Of a DNA stretch of 41,637 nucleotides, positions 1-7,587 are shown one piece after another. The DNA comes from Eubacterium sp. (GTDB lineage: Bacteria; Bacillota; Clostridia; Lachnospirales; Lachnospiraceae). The notes beneath the pieces were generated by a model. That model was not told the origin of the DNA, did not search any database, and saw only the letters and a list, made by a program, of their open reading frames with translations. A program made the translations under genes and the position numbers. Every line of letters starts with the position of its first letter. The stretch's first letter is position 1. The stretch is from NCBI GenBank assembly GCA_022791495.1, contig JAAVZE010000007.1:1-41637 (forward strand), given 5' to 3'.

Positions 1-117
1 ATCTGCTCTTAGACAGAAACTATGGTTCGTACAGTGACTTGCCGTCAGGTTTACCGACTGCTGGAATATGTATTCTGCAGTCTCTTGACATTCGCTCCAC
101 GGAAAACCCATCATCAT
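1..117 (-). CDS. 5' part of an unidentified ORF, truncated by the window edge
   Basis: From an ATG triplet (first at 117) the minus strand stays open to base 1, giving 39 codons that begin MMMGFPWSECQETAEY. A GAGG ribosome site lies 8 bases upstream, and a near-consensus promoter (entry at 164-192) points at it. I do not recognise the peptide. The case rests on the expression signals, because a 39-codon open stretch can arise by chance. It may be a gene, a leader peptide, or the start of a degraded gene. Confidence 0.35.
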   Translation of the reverse strand, partial: MMMGFPWSECQETAEYIFQQSVNLTASHCTNHSFCLRAD

Positions 118-224
118 GATGGCAACCTCACGCTTCTTCGCTATCAATGTCACAGCAATGGCTATTATACACTATATTTCCAGTAAATGCAAGCTTTTTC
201 TTTGAAAACTTTGTACGAACCATA
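21..224. repeat. 13-bp perfect inverted repeat flanking the promoter
   Basis: TATGGTTCGTACA at 21-33 recurs in inverted orientation at 212-224. The two copies enclose the promoter and the first codons of the edge ORF. Sequence on either side of the copies does not match further. It could be a pair of operator half-sites or the ends of a small element; the sequence alone does not decide. Confidence 0.5.
164..192 (-). promoter_or_regulatory. Sigma-A-type promoter for the edge ORF
   Basis: On the minus strand TTGCAT (187-192) is followed by a 17-base spacer and a perfect TATAAT (164-169). It sits just downstream of the stop codon of the transglutaminase-like gene and about 45 bases before the ATG at 117, so the edge ORF would be transcribed separately from its upstream neighbour. 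Confidence 0.55.
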
Positions 225-231
225 TCCGTTA

Positions 232-2262
232 TTATATCGTTTTTACTTTTTTGTACTTTTTCCCTGAAACCGTTACTGTAACGGTAATTTTCATCTTCTT
301 TTGTAATTTTGATGAAGTTTTGATGGAAAGCTTTCCGCTTCTGGTCTGTTTTGAAGAAAATGTCAGTTTTTTATACCGTTTCTTCTTATTTAATAGAAAC
401 CTTTTATTGAGCCCGACCGTTGCTTTCGATGCTTTGGGCACAGTGACCACGATCTTTTTCTTTCCTCTGCTGGCTGAAATCTTGATCTGGGACAATATAT
501 CGGTTTTTTTGTTCCCGGCTTCCGGATTCTGTGTAACAGTCCCATTTCCCGCTCCTGTCTGCTGGGATGCCGGTGGTAACGGTATCAAATTTCCGGAAGG
601 GGGTACTGTATCTGATGGGGAATCTGTACTTATTGGCACTTCTGTTTGAACGGGGGAATTGGTGGGAGCCGGTGACGCTGTCTCAGAAGGAGCCGCTGAA
701 GCCGATGGAAGATGTCCTTCCTCCGGGGGTGTAGTCTCTTCTGGAGGCAGCGTCGGCTCCTGGGGCATAGTTGTGTCTGGCGTCACAGTCACCTCCGGGG
801 GACCCGCCAGTCCCGGTGCAGCTGTCTTCTGGGGCGGTTCTGTCATTGTCGGTTGGGGCGGATAGGTAGCCTCCGGTGCCTCAAACCTACACACCGTTTG
901 CGGCTCCAGGGCATTGATCACCGACACCCGCTCTCCATCTATCACTTTGTCAGAAACCGTGCCCGGCAGTACCTGAAGTTCCCTCTCCTGGATCCACAGT
1001 CCGTAAAGTGTATCTTTTCCTTCCATATTGATCCCTGGCACTAACTCTCCTTTGATCAACCCCTCTGCCCCGGCAGACACCTGCAGTACTTCAGTTGGTG
1101 TATTAAAGTACAAAATCCCCTGGTGAATGGCAAGCTGCGTATACTTTTCCGTAAAATAATACCCCGGTGCCGCCGTTTCCCAGCGGTATGTGCTGAGATC
1201 TACAAGTTTTTCCATCTTTTCGGCTTTCGGATCCGTCTCCGGATCCCAGCGATAGATCCCTGATTCCGTTCCTTTGTTCTTCACAAAAAACCAATTTTCC
1301 CCGTCACTTACCAGAGGGGAAGATGAATTCCCCCAGAAAAAGGAATCCCATGATGTATCTCCACAGGGTTCACTTAATGTGTCGTCCCATATGTAAGACG
1401 CGTTCCATGCAGAATCACTTTTTAAAAAGTATTTATGTTCTGCCCTGCCAGGCATATCCTCTAACGGATCATCCCAGGTCACATCTACATGATACCATCT
1501 GCCCGCCAGCTGAACCTGGTTCCACATATGGCTCATGGCATCACTGGGCACTGTCCTGCATGGGATTCCCAGCTGCTTCATAAAATGCAGATATGCCAGC
1601 GCATACCCCTCGCACACGGCCCGTCCCTCCACGATCAGACTGTAGGCATCGTAACGGCATGGATCCGTATCAGACTGTGGATCTCTCGTGTCATATTCAT
1701 ACCGGGAAGCCAGGTAATCGTGGATATACAAAGCCTTTTCCATGTCACTCCACTCCGGGTTTACCCCAGAAAGGATTTTATCTGATATATCCAGAAAAGC
1801 GGCTTTCATCTCTTGAATTTGTATTTCTGATACATCTGCGCCAGCGAACTGATAGGATGGTATATAGGACATAATGTATTTTGGTTCGTCTGCCGAAACC
1901 TGGTAACTGAACCTTTTTCCCACATAAAACAATTCCGGCGAAGAATTGATAATATCACTGAGCAAAGTCCTAAACTCTTCCACAGTTAGTTCATATTTTC
2001 TCAGATCTATATCTGGCTCTGCCGCAAGCATCCCCTCATAGATCACCTTTCTGGCTTCGCTGCCTTCTTCTGACACTCCGCGCAGAGCCATCGTTTTCTC
2101 TGCACCTGTCCCTGCAACAGCCAGCTGTCCATCCTGGATGAGTTTCAGTGTCCCCTTCTGCCATTCTCCTCTGGCGGTCTCCGCGGCAGATCCCGCTGCT
2201 GACTGCAGAAGCATACCCAGCATCAGCAGGAACGCCAGACAGCGCAAATAATTCTTTTTCAT
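232..2262 (-). CDS. Secreted transglutaminase-like cysteine protease-fold protein
   Basis: This 676-residue protein starts with a signal peptide (MKKNYLRCLAFLLMLGMLL, then an Ala-rich cleavage region). I chose the ATG at 2262 because GAAAGGAAAG precedes it and the longer reading adds a charged extension ahead of the signal peptide. The transglutaminase-like core has the expected triad order: Cys217 in AVCEGYA, His245 in SHMWNQ and Asp260 in VDVTWDDP. After the core come about 150 residues of unknown fold, then a long Pro/Thr/Glu-rich linker (roughly residues 470-590) and a very Lys-rich C-terminal segment of about 85 residues. Proteins of this design are surface or exported proteins of Lachnospiraceae; whether this one cross-links or cleaves is not visible. 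It has no LPXTG motif, so the basic tail may hold it to the anionic wall (inference). Confidence 0.85.
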   Translation of the reverse strand: MKKNYLRCLAFLLMLGMLLQSAAGSAAETARGEWQKGTLKLIQDGQLAVAGTGAEKTMALRGVSEEGSEARKVIYEGMLAAEPDIDLRKYELTVEEFRTLLSDIINSSPELFYVGKRFSYQVSADEPKYIMSYIPSYQFAGADVSEIQIQEMKAAFLDISDKILSGVNPEWSDMEKALYIHDYLASRYEYDTRDPQSDTDPCRYDAYSLIVEGRAVCEGYALAYLHFMKQLGIPCRTVPSDAMSHMWNQVQLAGRWYHVDVTWDDPLEDMPGRAEHKYFLKSDSAWNASYIWDDTLSEPCGDTSWDSFFWGNSSSPLVSDGENWFFVKNKGTESGIYRWDPETDPKAEKMEKLVDLSTYRWETAAPGYYFTEKYTQLAIHQGILYFNTPTEVLQVSAGAEGLIKGELVPGINMEGKDTLYGLWIQERELQVLPGTVSDKVIDGERVSVINALEPQTVCRFEAPEATYPPQPTMTEPPQKTAAPGLAGPPEVTVTPDTTMPQEPTLPPEETTPPEEGHLPSASAAPSETASPAPTNSPVQTEVPISTDSPSDTVPPSGNLIPLPPASQQTGAGNGTVTQNPEAGNKKTDILSQIKISASRGKKKIVVTVPKASKATVGLNKRFLLNKKKRYKKLTFSSKQTRSGKLSIKTSSKLQKKMKITVTVTVSGKKYKKVKTI

Positions 2263-2305
2263 AGCAATTTCTTTCCTTTCTTCCCGGCTCAATGGTGCTG
2301 CCGGG

Positions 2306-3958
2306 CTACTGTTGCAAAATAGATACCAAACTAGGAATCAACTGTTTTTTGCGGGAAACCAGTCCCTTTAGTATCACTCTTTCCATATCACCATGGAGAC
2401 GGAAGGAATCCCTGACGACCTCTTCCGCTTTTTCACCGAAACAGAGAAGCTCCGTGCTTTCTTTTACAATATTTGTGAGCATTACAAATGCCATGTTGAC
2501 GCCCAGGGACGGAAAGATCTCTTCCAGATAGGGAAGGATCTTTTCCTTAATCTCCTGAAGTTCTATACTGTTCATGGAATTGATCTGGCTCACCGCAAAC
2601 TGGATATCTCCCACCTCAAAACGTTTGAGATCCTGTTCAAAAATATCCTTTGGCTCCCTGGAACTGAGATCGCTTCCCGCTCCAAACATGTCCACTGCGA
2701 ACTCTTCGATCTCCACACCGCATATATTTGACAATTTCTCGGCAGCATCTTTGTCCACCGCCGTACAGGTGGGGGAACGAAACATTAAGGTGTCGGAAAT
2801 GATGGCTGCCATCAGTAGCCCGGCAATATTTTGAGGTATCTCCATATTATTTTCCCGGTACATCTGGTAGATGATGGTGGCTGTGCAGCCCAGCGGCTGA
2901 TTGCGGAACAGAACCGGTTCCAGCGTCTCCAGTGTACCGATGCGGTGATGATCGATAATCTCCAGAATGTGGGCATTTTCGATACCGTCCACGGTCTGGG
3001 AGCTCTCATTGTGGTCTACCAGGATCAGCTGCTTTTTGCGGAGGTTAATAAGATTCCGCCTCGATATCATTCCCACATAATGATCCCTGGCATCCAGTAC
3101 CGGAAAATCACGGTGGCGCAGTTTTCCCATTACCTCCTTGATATCCTCTGTCTTGTCAGACAGGTGAAAGGTAGTCAGATGGTTGCGCTTCATAAAATAC
3201 TCGATGGGCATACTCTGGTTGATCATCCGCGCCGCCGTAAAAGTATCATATGGCGTGACGATAATGCTGCACCCTCGCTCCTCCGCCAGCTTTCGGATAG
3301 TCTGGGATACCTTCGCCTCCATGCACACTACGATGCATGCTGCCTCCATCTCGATGGCACAGAGCTGGGATTCATAGCGGTTTCCAAGAATCACCATATC
3401 TCCATGATGAATATACTCCTCCATCACATCTGGATTCGCTGCCGCGATAACCACTTCCCCTTTATTGAATACCGCATCCGGATCCCCCACGATCATTTCC
3501 GCTTCTAACGTCTCAAGTATATTTTTATAGGAAGTCTTTGCAGTGGAAAGAATACTGTTGTCGTACACATCCATATAGGCCGTAGCGATATCTCCGATGG
3601 TGATCAGTCCGGAAAGCTTCCCTGTATCAGAGGTAATGGGCAGCGTGACTACATCCAGCTCCCGCATCATATTCCAAGCCTTTTTCAAAGAAATATCCCC
3701 GGATACTCCCTTTGTCTTGCGAATCTCGATGTCCCGCACTTCTGTCATGACATCTTCGATATAAAGAGGCGCCGGGGTCTGAAAAAATTTCAGCACATAC
3801 TGCGTCTCCTGGTTGATTTGTCCTGCCCTGCCTGCCACATAACCGCCGCCAAAAAGCGTATTCTTTAAATTCTCATAGGCAATGGCGGAACAGATGGAAT
3901 CTGTGTCCGGATTTTTATGTCCTATTATAAATACTGGCACCTTCTGTCCTTCTATCAT
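2306..3958 (-). CDS. ppaC: Manganese-dependent inorganic pyrophosphatase with CBS and DRTGG domains
   Basis: This is a family II (DHH-type) pyrophosphatase that hydrolyses pyrophosphate to two phosphates in the cytoplasm. The 550 residues show the family motifs: IIGHKNPDTDS at residues 11-21, VDHNESSQ, EIIDHHRIG, and the C-terminal SRKKQLIP substrate-binding motif. Between the first motifs and the rest of the catalytic half lie two CBS segments split by a DRTGG domain (roughly residues 60-300). In the characterised clostridial homologues this insert makes activity respond to adenine nucleotides and diadenosine polyphosphates. Length and order fit that subfamily. GTAAGGAG lies 6 bases before the ATG. 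A long hairpin separates it from the response-regulator gene upstream, so it is probably transcribed from its own start. Confidence 0.93.
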   Translation of the reverse strand: MIEGQKVPVFIIGHKNPDTDSICSAIAYENLKNTLFGGGYVAGRAGQINQETQYVLKFFQTPAPLYIEDVMTEVRDIEIRKTKGVSGDISLKKAWNMMRELDVVTLPITSDTGKLSGLITIGDIATAYMDVYDNSILSTAKTSYKNILETLEAEMIVGDPDAVFNKGEVVIAAANPDVMEEYIHHGDMVILGNRYESQLCAIEMEAACIVVCMEAKVSQTIRKLAEERGCSIIVTPYDTFTAARMINQSMPIEYFMKRNHLTTFHLSDKTEDIKEVMGKLRHRDFPVLDARDHYVGMISRRNLINLRKKQLILVDHNESSQTVDGIENAHILEIIDHHRIGTLETLEPVLFRNQPLGCTATIIYQMYRENNMEIPQNIAGLLMAAIISDTLMFRSPTCTAVDKDAAEKLSNICGVEIEEFAVDMFGAGSDLSSREPKDIFEQDLKRFEVGDIQFAVSQINSMNSIELQEIKEKILPYLEEIFPSLGVNMAFVMLTNIVKESTELLCFGEKAEEVVRDSFRLHGDMERVILKGLVSRKKQLIPSLVSILQQ

Positions 3959-4035
3959 GGAAACTCCTTACATACGTTTTATTTTATTTATGTTTATTCC
4001 TGTTATAAAATATACCAAACAGAATCACACATATG

Positions 4036-4070
4036 AATCTCCCCAGCACCATCGGTTGACTGGGGAGATT
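4036..4070. other. Strong hairpin between two minus-strand genes
   Basis: AATCTCCCCAG (4036-4046) and CTGGGGAGATT (4060-4070) form an 11-bp perfect stem with a 13-base loop. The T-rich tail (through TTTTTT near 4082) lies on the plus-strand side, yet both flanking genes run on the minus strand. Read on the minus strand it therefore lacks a U-tract. It may act as an mRNA-processing or stability element between the HD-GYP regulator and ppaC, or terminate antisense transcripts. Confidence 0.5.
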
Positions 4071-4080
4071 TCTTCGTTTT

Positions 4081-5190
4081 TTAATCATCGCAATATTTCG
4101 TTACAATCACTTCAAACTGCTTTCTTACCTCCGCAAAAGCTTTTAAGAGCTTAGAGGAAAAAGTACCGCTCTGTCCATTTATGATCATCTGGTACACCTT
4201 ATCTGTCTTATATGCCGCTTTGTACACTCGTCTGGAGCTGAGGGCATCATATACGTCCACGAGAGATACGATCTGCGCCGCGATGCTGATCTCTTCTCCC
4301 TTCAAGCCGTCAGGATAACCATTGCCATCATATTTCTCATGATGATGTCTGGCTATATCATAGGCACAATCGCAAAATGCTTTACTGTCTATATGAATTA
4401 CTTTTTCTATGATTTCCGCACCTTTCGTCGTGTGGAATTTTATGATCTCATATTCATCCTCGGTTAATTTACCAGGCTTTAATATGATATGATCCGGAAT
4501 AACAATTTTCCCGATATCATGCAGTGAAGATGCCCACCCAATCACATCTATCTTTTCATCTGTAAGCCCATATTCCGGAAACAGCTTCATCATGCTATTT
4601 CCCAGGCAGACTGAAAACTGACGGATCCTTTTAATATGCTGTTCTGATTCCAGGTTTCTAAACTCTACGATATTACTTAATGACTCAATCAGAACCTCAT
4701 TTGTATGCTTTTGCTTCTCTGCCATCACCTTCAGCATGGAATTTTGCTTTTTCAGCTTTTCCGTCTGACTTTTCACAGTAACCTCCAGCTGCGTTTTATA
4801 CTGGAATACCTGGATCACATTATCTACCAGCTGTTTTACGATCTCAGGATGGATCGGCTTTTTGATATAACTTATGATACCATATTCATAGGCCTTTTTT
4901 TCATATTCAGCCGTTTCCTCACTGGTGATCATGATAAAAGGGATCCGGTTCGGAAATTTCCTCTCACTCAGCCGCTCCAGCACCTGGAAATTGTCCCTTA
5001 CCGGAATCATAAGGTTCACCAGAACAAGAGCCAGCGATGAAACATGCTTTTTTAATATGTCAATTCCATCTTTTTCATTCGTGACTTCCAGAATCTTGTA
5101 TTCATTCTGGAACATCTCTACCAGCTTCGCGCGGCTGGCGTCGTCATCCTCAAGAATTAAAATTGTATCACGTGCCATATTTCTACCCAT
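4081..5190 (-). CDS. Response regulator with degenerate receiver and HD-GYP output domain
   Basis: The 369 residues comprise a receiver domain (about 8-130), a coiled linker (about 140-170) and an HD-GYP domain (about 175-365) with LHDIGK, RHHHEKYDGNGYPDG and the following acidic residues intact. HD-GYP domains degrade cyclic di-GMP. The receiver keeps its acidic pocket (EDDD at 14-17), the Ser/Thr of MITSEE and the Lys of IKKPIHP. The phospho-acceptor position, expected as Asp in a VxDLMIP context, is Asn59 (AAC at 5014-5016), so classical phosphorylation is unlikely. The gene starts 15 bases after the FapA-like gene and is probably co-transcribed with it. AAAGGA lies close to the ATG at 5190; an in-frame ATG four codons later is the alternative. 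Confidence 0.9.
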   Translation of the reverse strand: MGRNMARDTILILEDDDASRAKLVEMFQNEYKILEVTNEKDGIDILKKHVSSLALVLVNLMIPVRDNFQVLERLSERKFPNRIPFIMITSEETAEYEKKAYEYGIISYIKKPIHPEIVKQLVDNVIQVFQYKTQLEVTVKSQTEKLKKQNSMLKVMAEKQKHTNEVLIESLSNIVEFRNLESEQHIKRIRQFSVCLGNSMMKLFPEYGLTDEKIDVIGWASSLHDIGKIVIPDHIILKPGKLTEDEYEIIKFHTTKGAEIIEKVIHIDSKAFCDCAYDIARHHHEKYDGNGYPDGLKGEEISIAAQIVSLVDVYDALSSRRVYKAAYKTDKVYQMIINGQSGTFSSKLLKAFAEVRKQFEVIVTKYCDD

Positions 5191-5205
5191 ACTTTCCTTT
5201 AAAAA

Positions 5206-7272
5206 TTAGAATTTAACCATTACAACATTGTTATTCCTCAACTTAAAAATAATTCTGCTCATCTGGGAGGGCAGCATATATTTGAACTTGTTTATCTCAA
5301 TCATGCTTCCCTCATAAGCATTTCCTCTGACATAGATGGCTTTCATATCCTGATCGGTCAGATTGGCAAGTTTGGATACCTCCGCATCCAGATCAGCCAG
5401 TTCATGGTCCTTGGCTACAATCGTAGCATTCAGTTTTTTGATAATTTCCACTGCCTGTTCCTTATCCGGGGGAAGTGCCTGCAGAATCTTATTCCATTTT
5501 TCTTCCAGCATGGATAATTCATCCAGAATCTGCTCTCTTTTTTGTGCAAATCTGATCTGCTGCTTGTCATAAAGTTCATTTCTTCCCACTTCCAGATACG
5601 TTTTAATATGAGAGCTGTTTCCGAGATTGTAAGTATCCACCCCTCGTACCGCACAGACCTTACCGCCAAGAAGCATTCCCTTACTGCCGGAAATGATTGC
5701 CTTACCCATGGTATTAATATCGCTGTTCATAATGTAATTTGCCTTCACATTACCGCCTGCATCGATATTAGCCGATTCAAAGAAACTACCGGAAACTTCT
5801 CCTCCTGCTTCGATAAAACAGTCATGTTTGGAACAGCTTCCTCTCTTAATCATTACATTACCGCCGGCGATCAGCCTGGCTGTCTCTACATTGTACTCAA
5901 CGATAATGTCTCCTGTCGCCTGAATATAACCACCTGAATAAACACTCCCTATTACATATACTGAACCGTCAACCTCTAATTTTCCTGTCACTGCCGTTAC
6001 ATCTTCACGTACAATAACCATGTTGGAGATAATAATCCGTCCATTTACGTATTCCAGTTTGCCATTTAATTTGGAGACATATGTCACTCCGTCGGGAGCA
6101 ATGGTAAAGCCTACTCCTTTTAATGGCTTTTTTTCAAGTCCTTTGTTAGCATGAAGCACTTCACCAAAAACGTTCTGACCATCCTTTCCCTTCTGGGCAG
6201 GATGATACACAGCAATTTTTTCGCCTTCTTCCACCATCTCGAAGGCTTCTATATTTACATAGTCCACCCCTCCATCTGGCAGCGGCGCCGGGATACGGGG
6301 AAGATCCAGCCGGACAAAGAATTCAAACCAGCCATTTTTTCCTGTTTCAGCAGGCGTTCCTTCGGCGATCAATACTTTCTCATTCATTCTTCTTTTCTTG
6401 ATCATCTCAGTGATGGCCTCATCTTTGATGCCAATTACAATTCCTCTTTTTTCCAGCGCCTCATATATATCTTCTTCTTTGACCATATTACCAGGAAACC
6501 AGGGAATAAACGCAAATGCTTTCGTTCCATCATCCTCTACAAAAATACTGAATTCTTTTTTCGTCAAAGATTTTATATCAATCCCAAGTTTTTCATCGTA
6601 CTCTGGCTTCTTTGTCTTGTCCTTTAAAAGCTTTTCACGTTTTTTCTTCATATCTGTACCGGAAAAAATCAATTTCGCATAAGACGTGACATCCAGTCCC
6701 GCCTCCAGACCCAGACGAATCTCCTTCATCTGCCAGTGGCTGAACAAAGGATTTGTGTACAATGAAACTTTTAACTTTTTCTCCAACCCCAGACGAATCT
6801 CTCGCATCTGCATCCAATTATACTGGGAATTCGCATAGACGGAGACATCCAGCTCCTCATACAAACCAATTCGAATCTCATAAATCTGCTGCACATACAT
6901 ATCATCGGTCAACCATGTATCAATAGGAAGTCCATCTTCCAGTGCAAGCCGGATCTGTTCCAGCTCATCATCAACAAATCCTCTTTCCAGATACCCGGTA
7001 AGATCGTTGGAGGAATAGTGGGACAGCCGGATCTGCTTCATGGTTTCGTAACTATAGGAAGGGTCCGCGTATAGGGAGACATCTACCTTGTCTTTGATCC
7101 CCATCCGTATCTGCTCCATCTGAAGCCAGTTGAGCTCCGGGTTAGAATAAAGGGAAACATCCAGCCCTTCTTCCTTCCCAAGAAGAATTTCCTGATGTTG
7201 TTCTTTCATATATTCTGAATCTTCCATCATAGTAAAATCAGAATTCTTTGATGGAGTAGAATTTGTATACAT
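5206..7272 (-). CDS. FapA/DUF342 beta-helix protein with N-terminal 26-residue repeats
   Basis: The protein has about 688 residues. I prefer the ATG at 7272 over the GTG at 7281 because a GGTG sits 6 bases ahead of it; the call is not firm. Residues about 20-210 are seven copies of a 26-residue repeat with consensus QMxEIRxGLxxxLDVSxYAxPxF. The remainder is FapA-like: an N-terminal globular part, a right-handed beta-helix rich in short G-x-V/I-x-A rungs (about 420-560, for example GSVYVIGSVYSGG and DIIVEY), and a C-terminal coiled coil. FapA is named from flagellar assembly, but family members occur in non-flagellate Firmicutes, where the role is unknown. No flagellar gene is seen here. The gene leads a two-gene unit with an HD-GYP regulator, suggesting a link to cyclic di-GMP control of the cell surface (inference). 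Confidence 0.85.
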   Translation of the reverse strand: MYTNSTPSKNSDFTMMEDSEYMKEQHQEILLGKEEGLDVSLYSNPELNWLQMEQIRMGIKDKVDVSLYADPSYSYETMKQIRLSHYSSNDLTGYLERGFVDDELEQIRLALEDGLPIDTWLTDDMYVQQIYEIRIGLYEELDVSVYANSQYNWMQMREIRLGLEKKLKVSLYTNPLFSHWQMKEIRLGLEAGLDVTSYAKLIFSGTDMKKKREKLLKDKTKKPEYDEKLGIDIKSLTKKEFSIFVEDDGTKAFAFIPWFPGNMVKEEDIYEALEKRGIVIGIKDEAITEMIKKRRMNEKVLIAEGTPAETGKNGWFEFFVRLDLPRIPAPLPDGGVDYVNIEAFEMVEEGEKIAVYHPAQKGKDGQNVFGEVLHANKGLEKKPLKGVGFTIAPDGVTYVSKLNGKLEYVNGRIIISNMVIVREDVTAVTGKLEVDGSVYVIGSVYSGGYIQATGDIIVEYNVETARLIAGGNVMIKRGSCSKHDCFIEAGGEVSGSFFESANIDAGGNVKANYIMNSDINTMGKAIISGSKGMLLGGKVCAVRGVDTYNLGNSSHIKTYLEVGRNELYDKQQIRFAQKREQILDELSMLEEKWNKILQALPPDKEQAVEIIKKLNATIVAKDHELADLDAEVSKLANLTDQDMKAIYVRGNAYEGSMIEINKFKYMLPSQMSRIIFKLRNNNVVMVKF
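6654..7212 (-). repeat. Seven tandem 26-codon repeats inside the FapA-like gene
   Basis: Translated units such as LQMEQIRMGIKDKVDVSLY, MQMREIRLGLEKKLKVSLY and WQMKEIRLGLEAGLDVTSY recur every 26 residues, with an eighth decayed unit at the end. The first, fifth, sixth and seventh are closest to consensus; the third and fourth have diverged. The nucleotide copies differ, so this is an old expansion, not a recent slippage tract. I recall similar QMxEIRxGL-type repeats fused to unrelated domains in other clostridial proteins, which points to a portable binding module. Confidence 0.8.
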
Positions 7273-7317
7273 AATAAACACCAGCCTTTCATCTTATAAT
7301 GTAATGCAGTCCATATT

Positions 7318-7346
7318 ATTATACTATTTTTTAAAGGAAAAGTCTA
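7318..7346 (-). promoter_or_regulatory. Promoter of the FapA-like/HD-GYP unit
   Basis: On the minus strand TAGACT (7341-7346) is separated by 17 bases from a perfect TATAAT (7318-7323), giving a 5' leader of roughly 40 bases before the start at 7272. The -35 matches consensus at four of six positions. Confidence 0.5.
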
Positions 7347-7458
7347 CTATTACTTGGGCAGAAGTTTGACAGTGTCAAAGATGGGGCTATCCTGTTTTTC
7401 AAAATATTTACATTAACAACAAATTGAAATAGCTGTAGCTTTTTTACCCAAGATTCGA

Positions 7459-7587
7459 TATAATAAAATCAGCAATGTAAAAAGGTACTGCTGAGAAGCG
7501 TGCACCTCTTAAGAACCAGCGCGTCAAGCTACCACAAATGACTGCCCGTGATCGTTGTTTTGAATGGGGCGGAGATGGAGGATTCCC
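7459..7587 (+). promoter_or_regulatory. galK promoter -10 and about 115-base leader
   Basis: TATAAT at 7459-7464 is a good -10 box; no convincing -35 lies 16-18 bases upstream, so an activator may help. The leader to the start codon is long for this window and holds a 5-bp CAGCA/TGCTG stem right after the likely transcription start, followed by further GC-rich, potentially pairing sequence. It resembles no riboswitch class I know. The rest of the 7273-7587 divergent intergenic region shows only this and the opposing promoter. Confidence 0.4.

Noticed and set aside
2831-3508. 225-codon plus-strand ORF
   Set aside because: It is antisense to the pyrophosphatase gene, whose conserved motifs explain this stretch; no ribosome site or recognisable domain.
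6151-6627. 158-codon plus-strand ORF opposite the FapA-like gene
   Set aside because: Aromatic- and His-rich antisense reading with no ribosome site.
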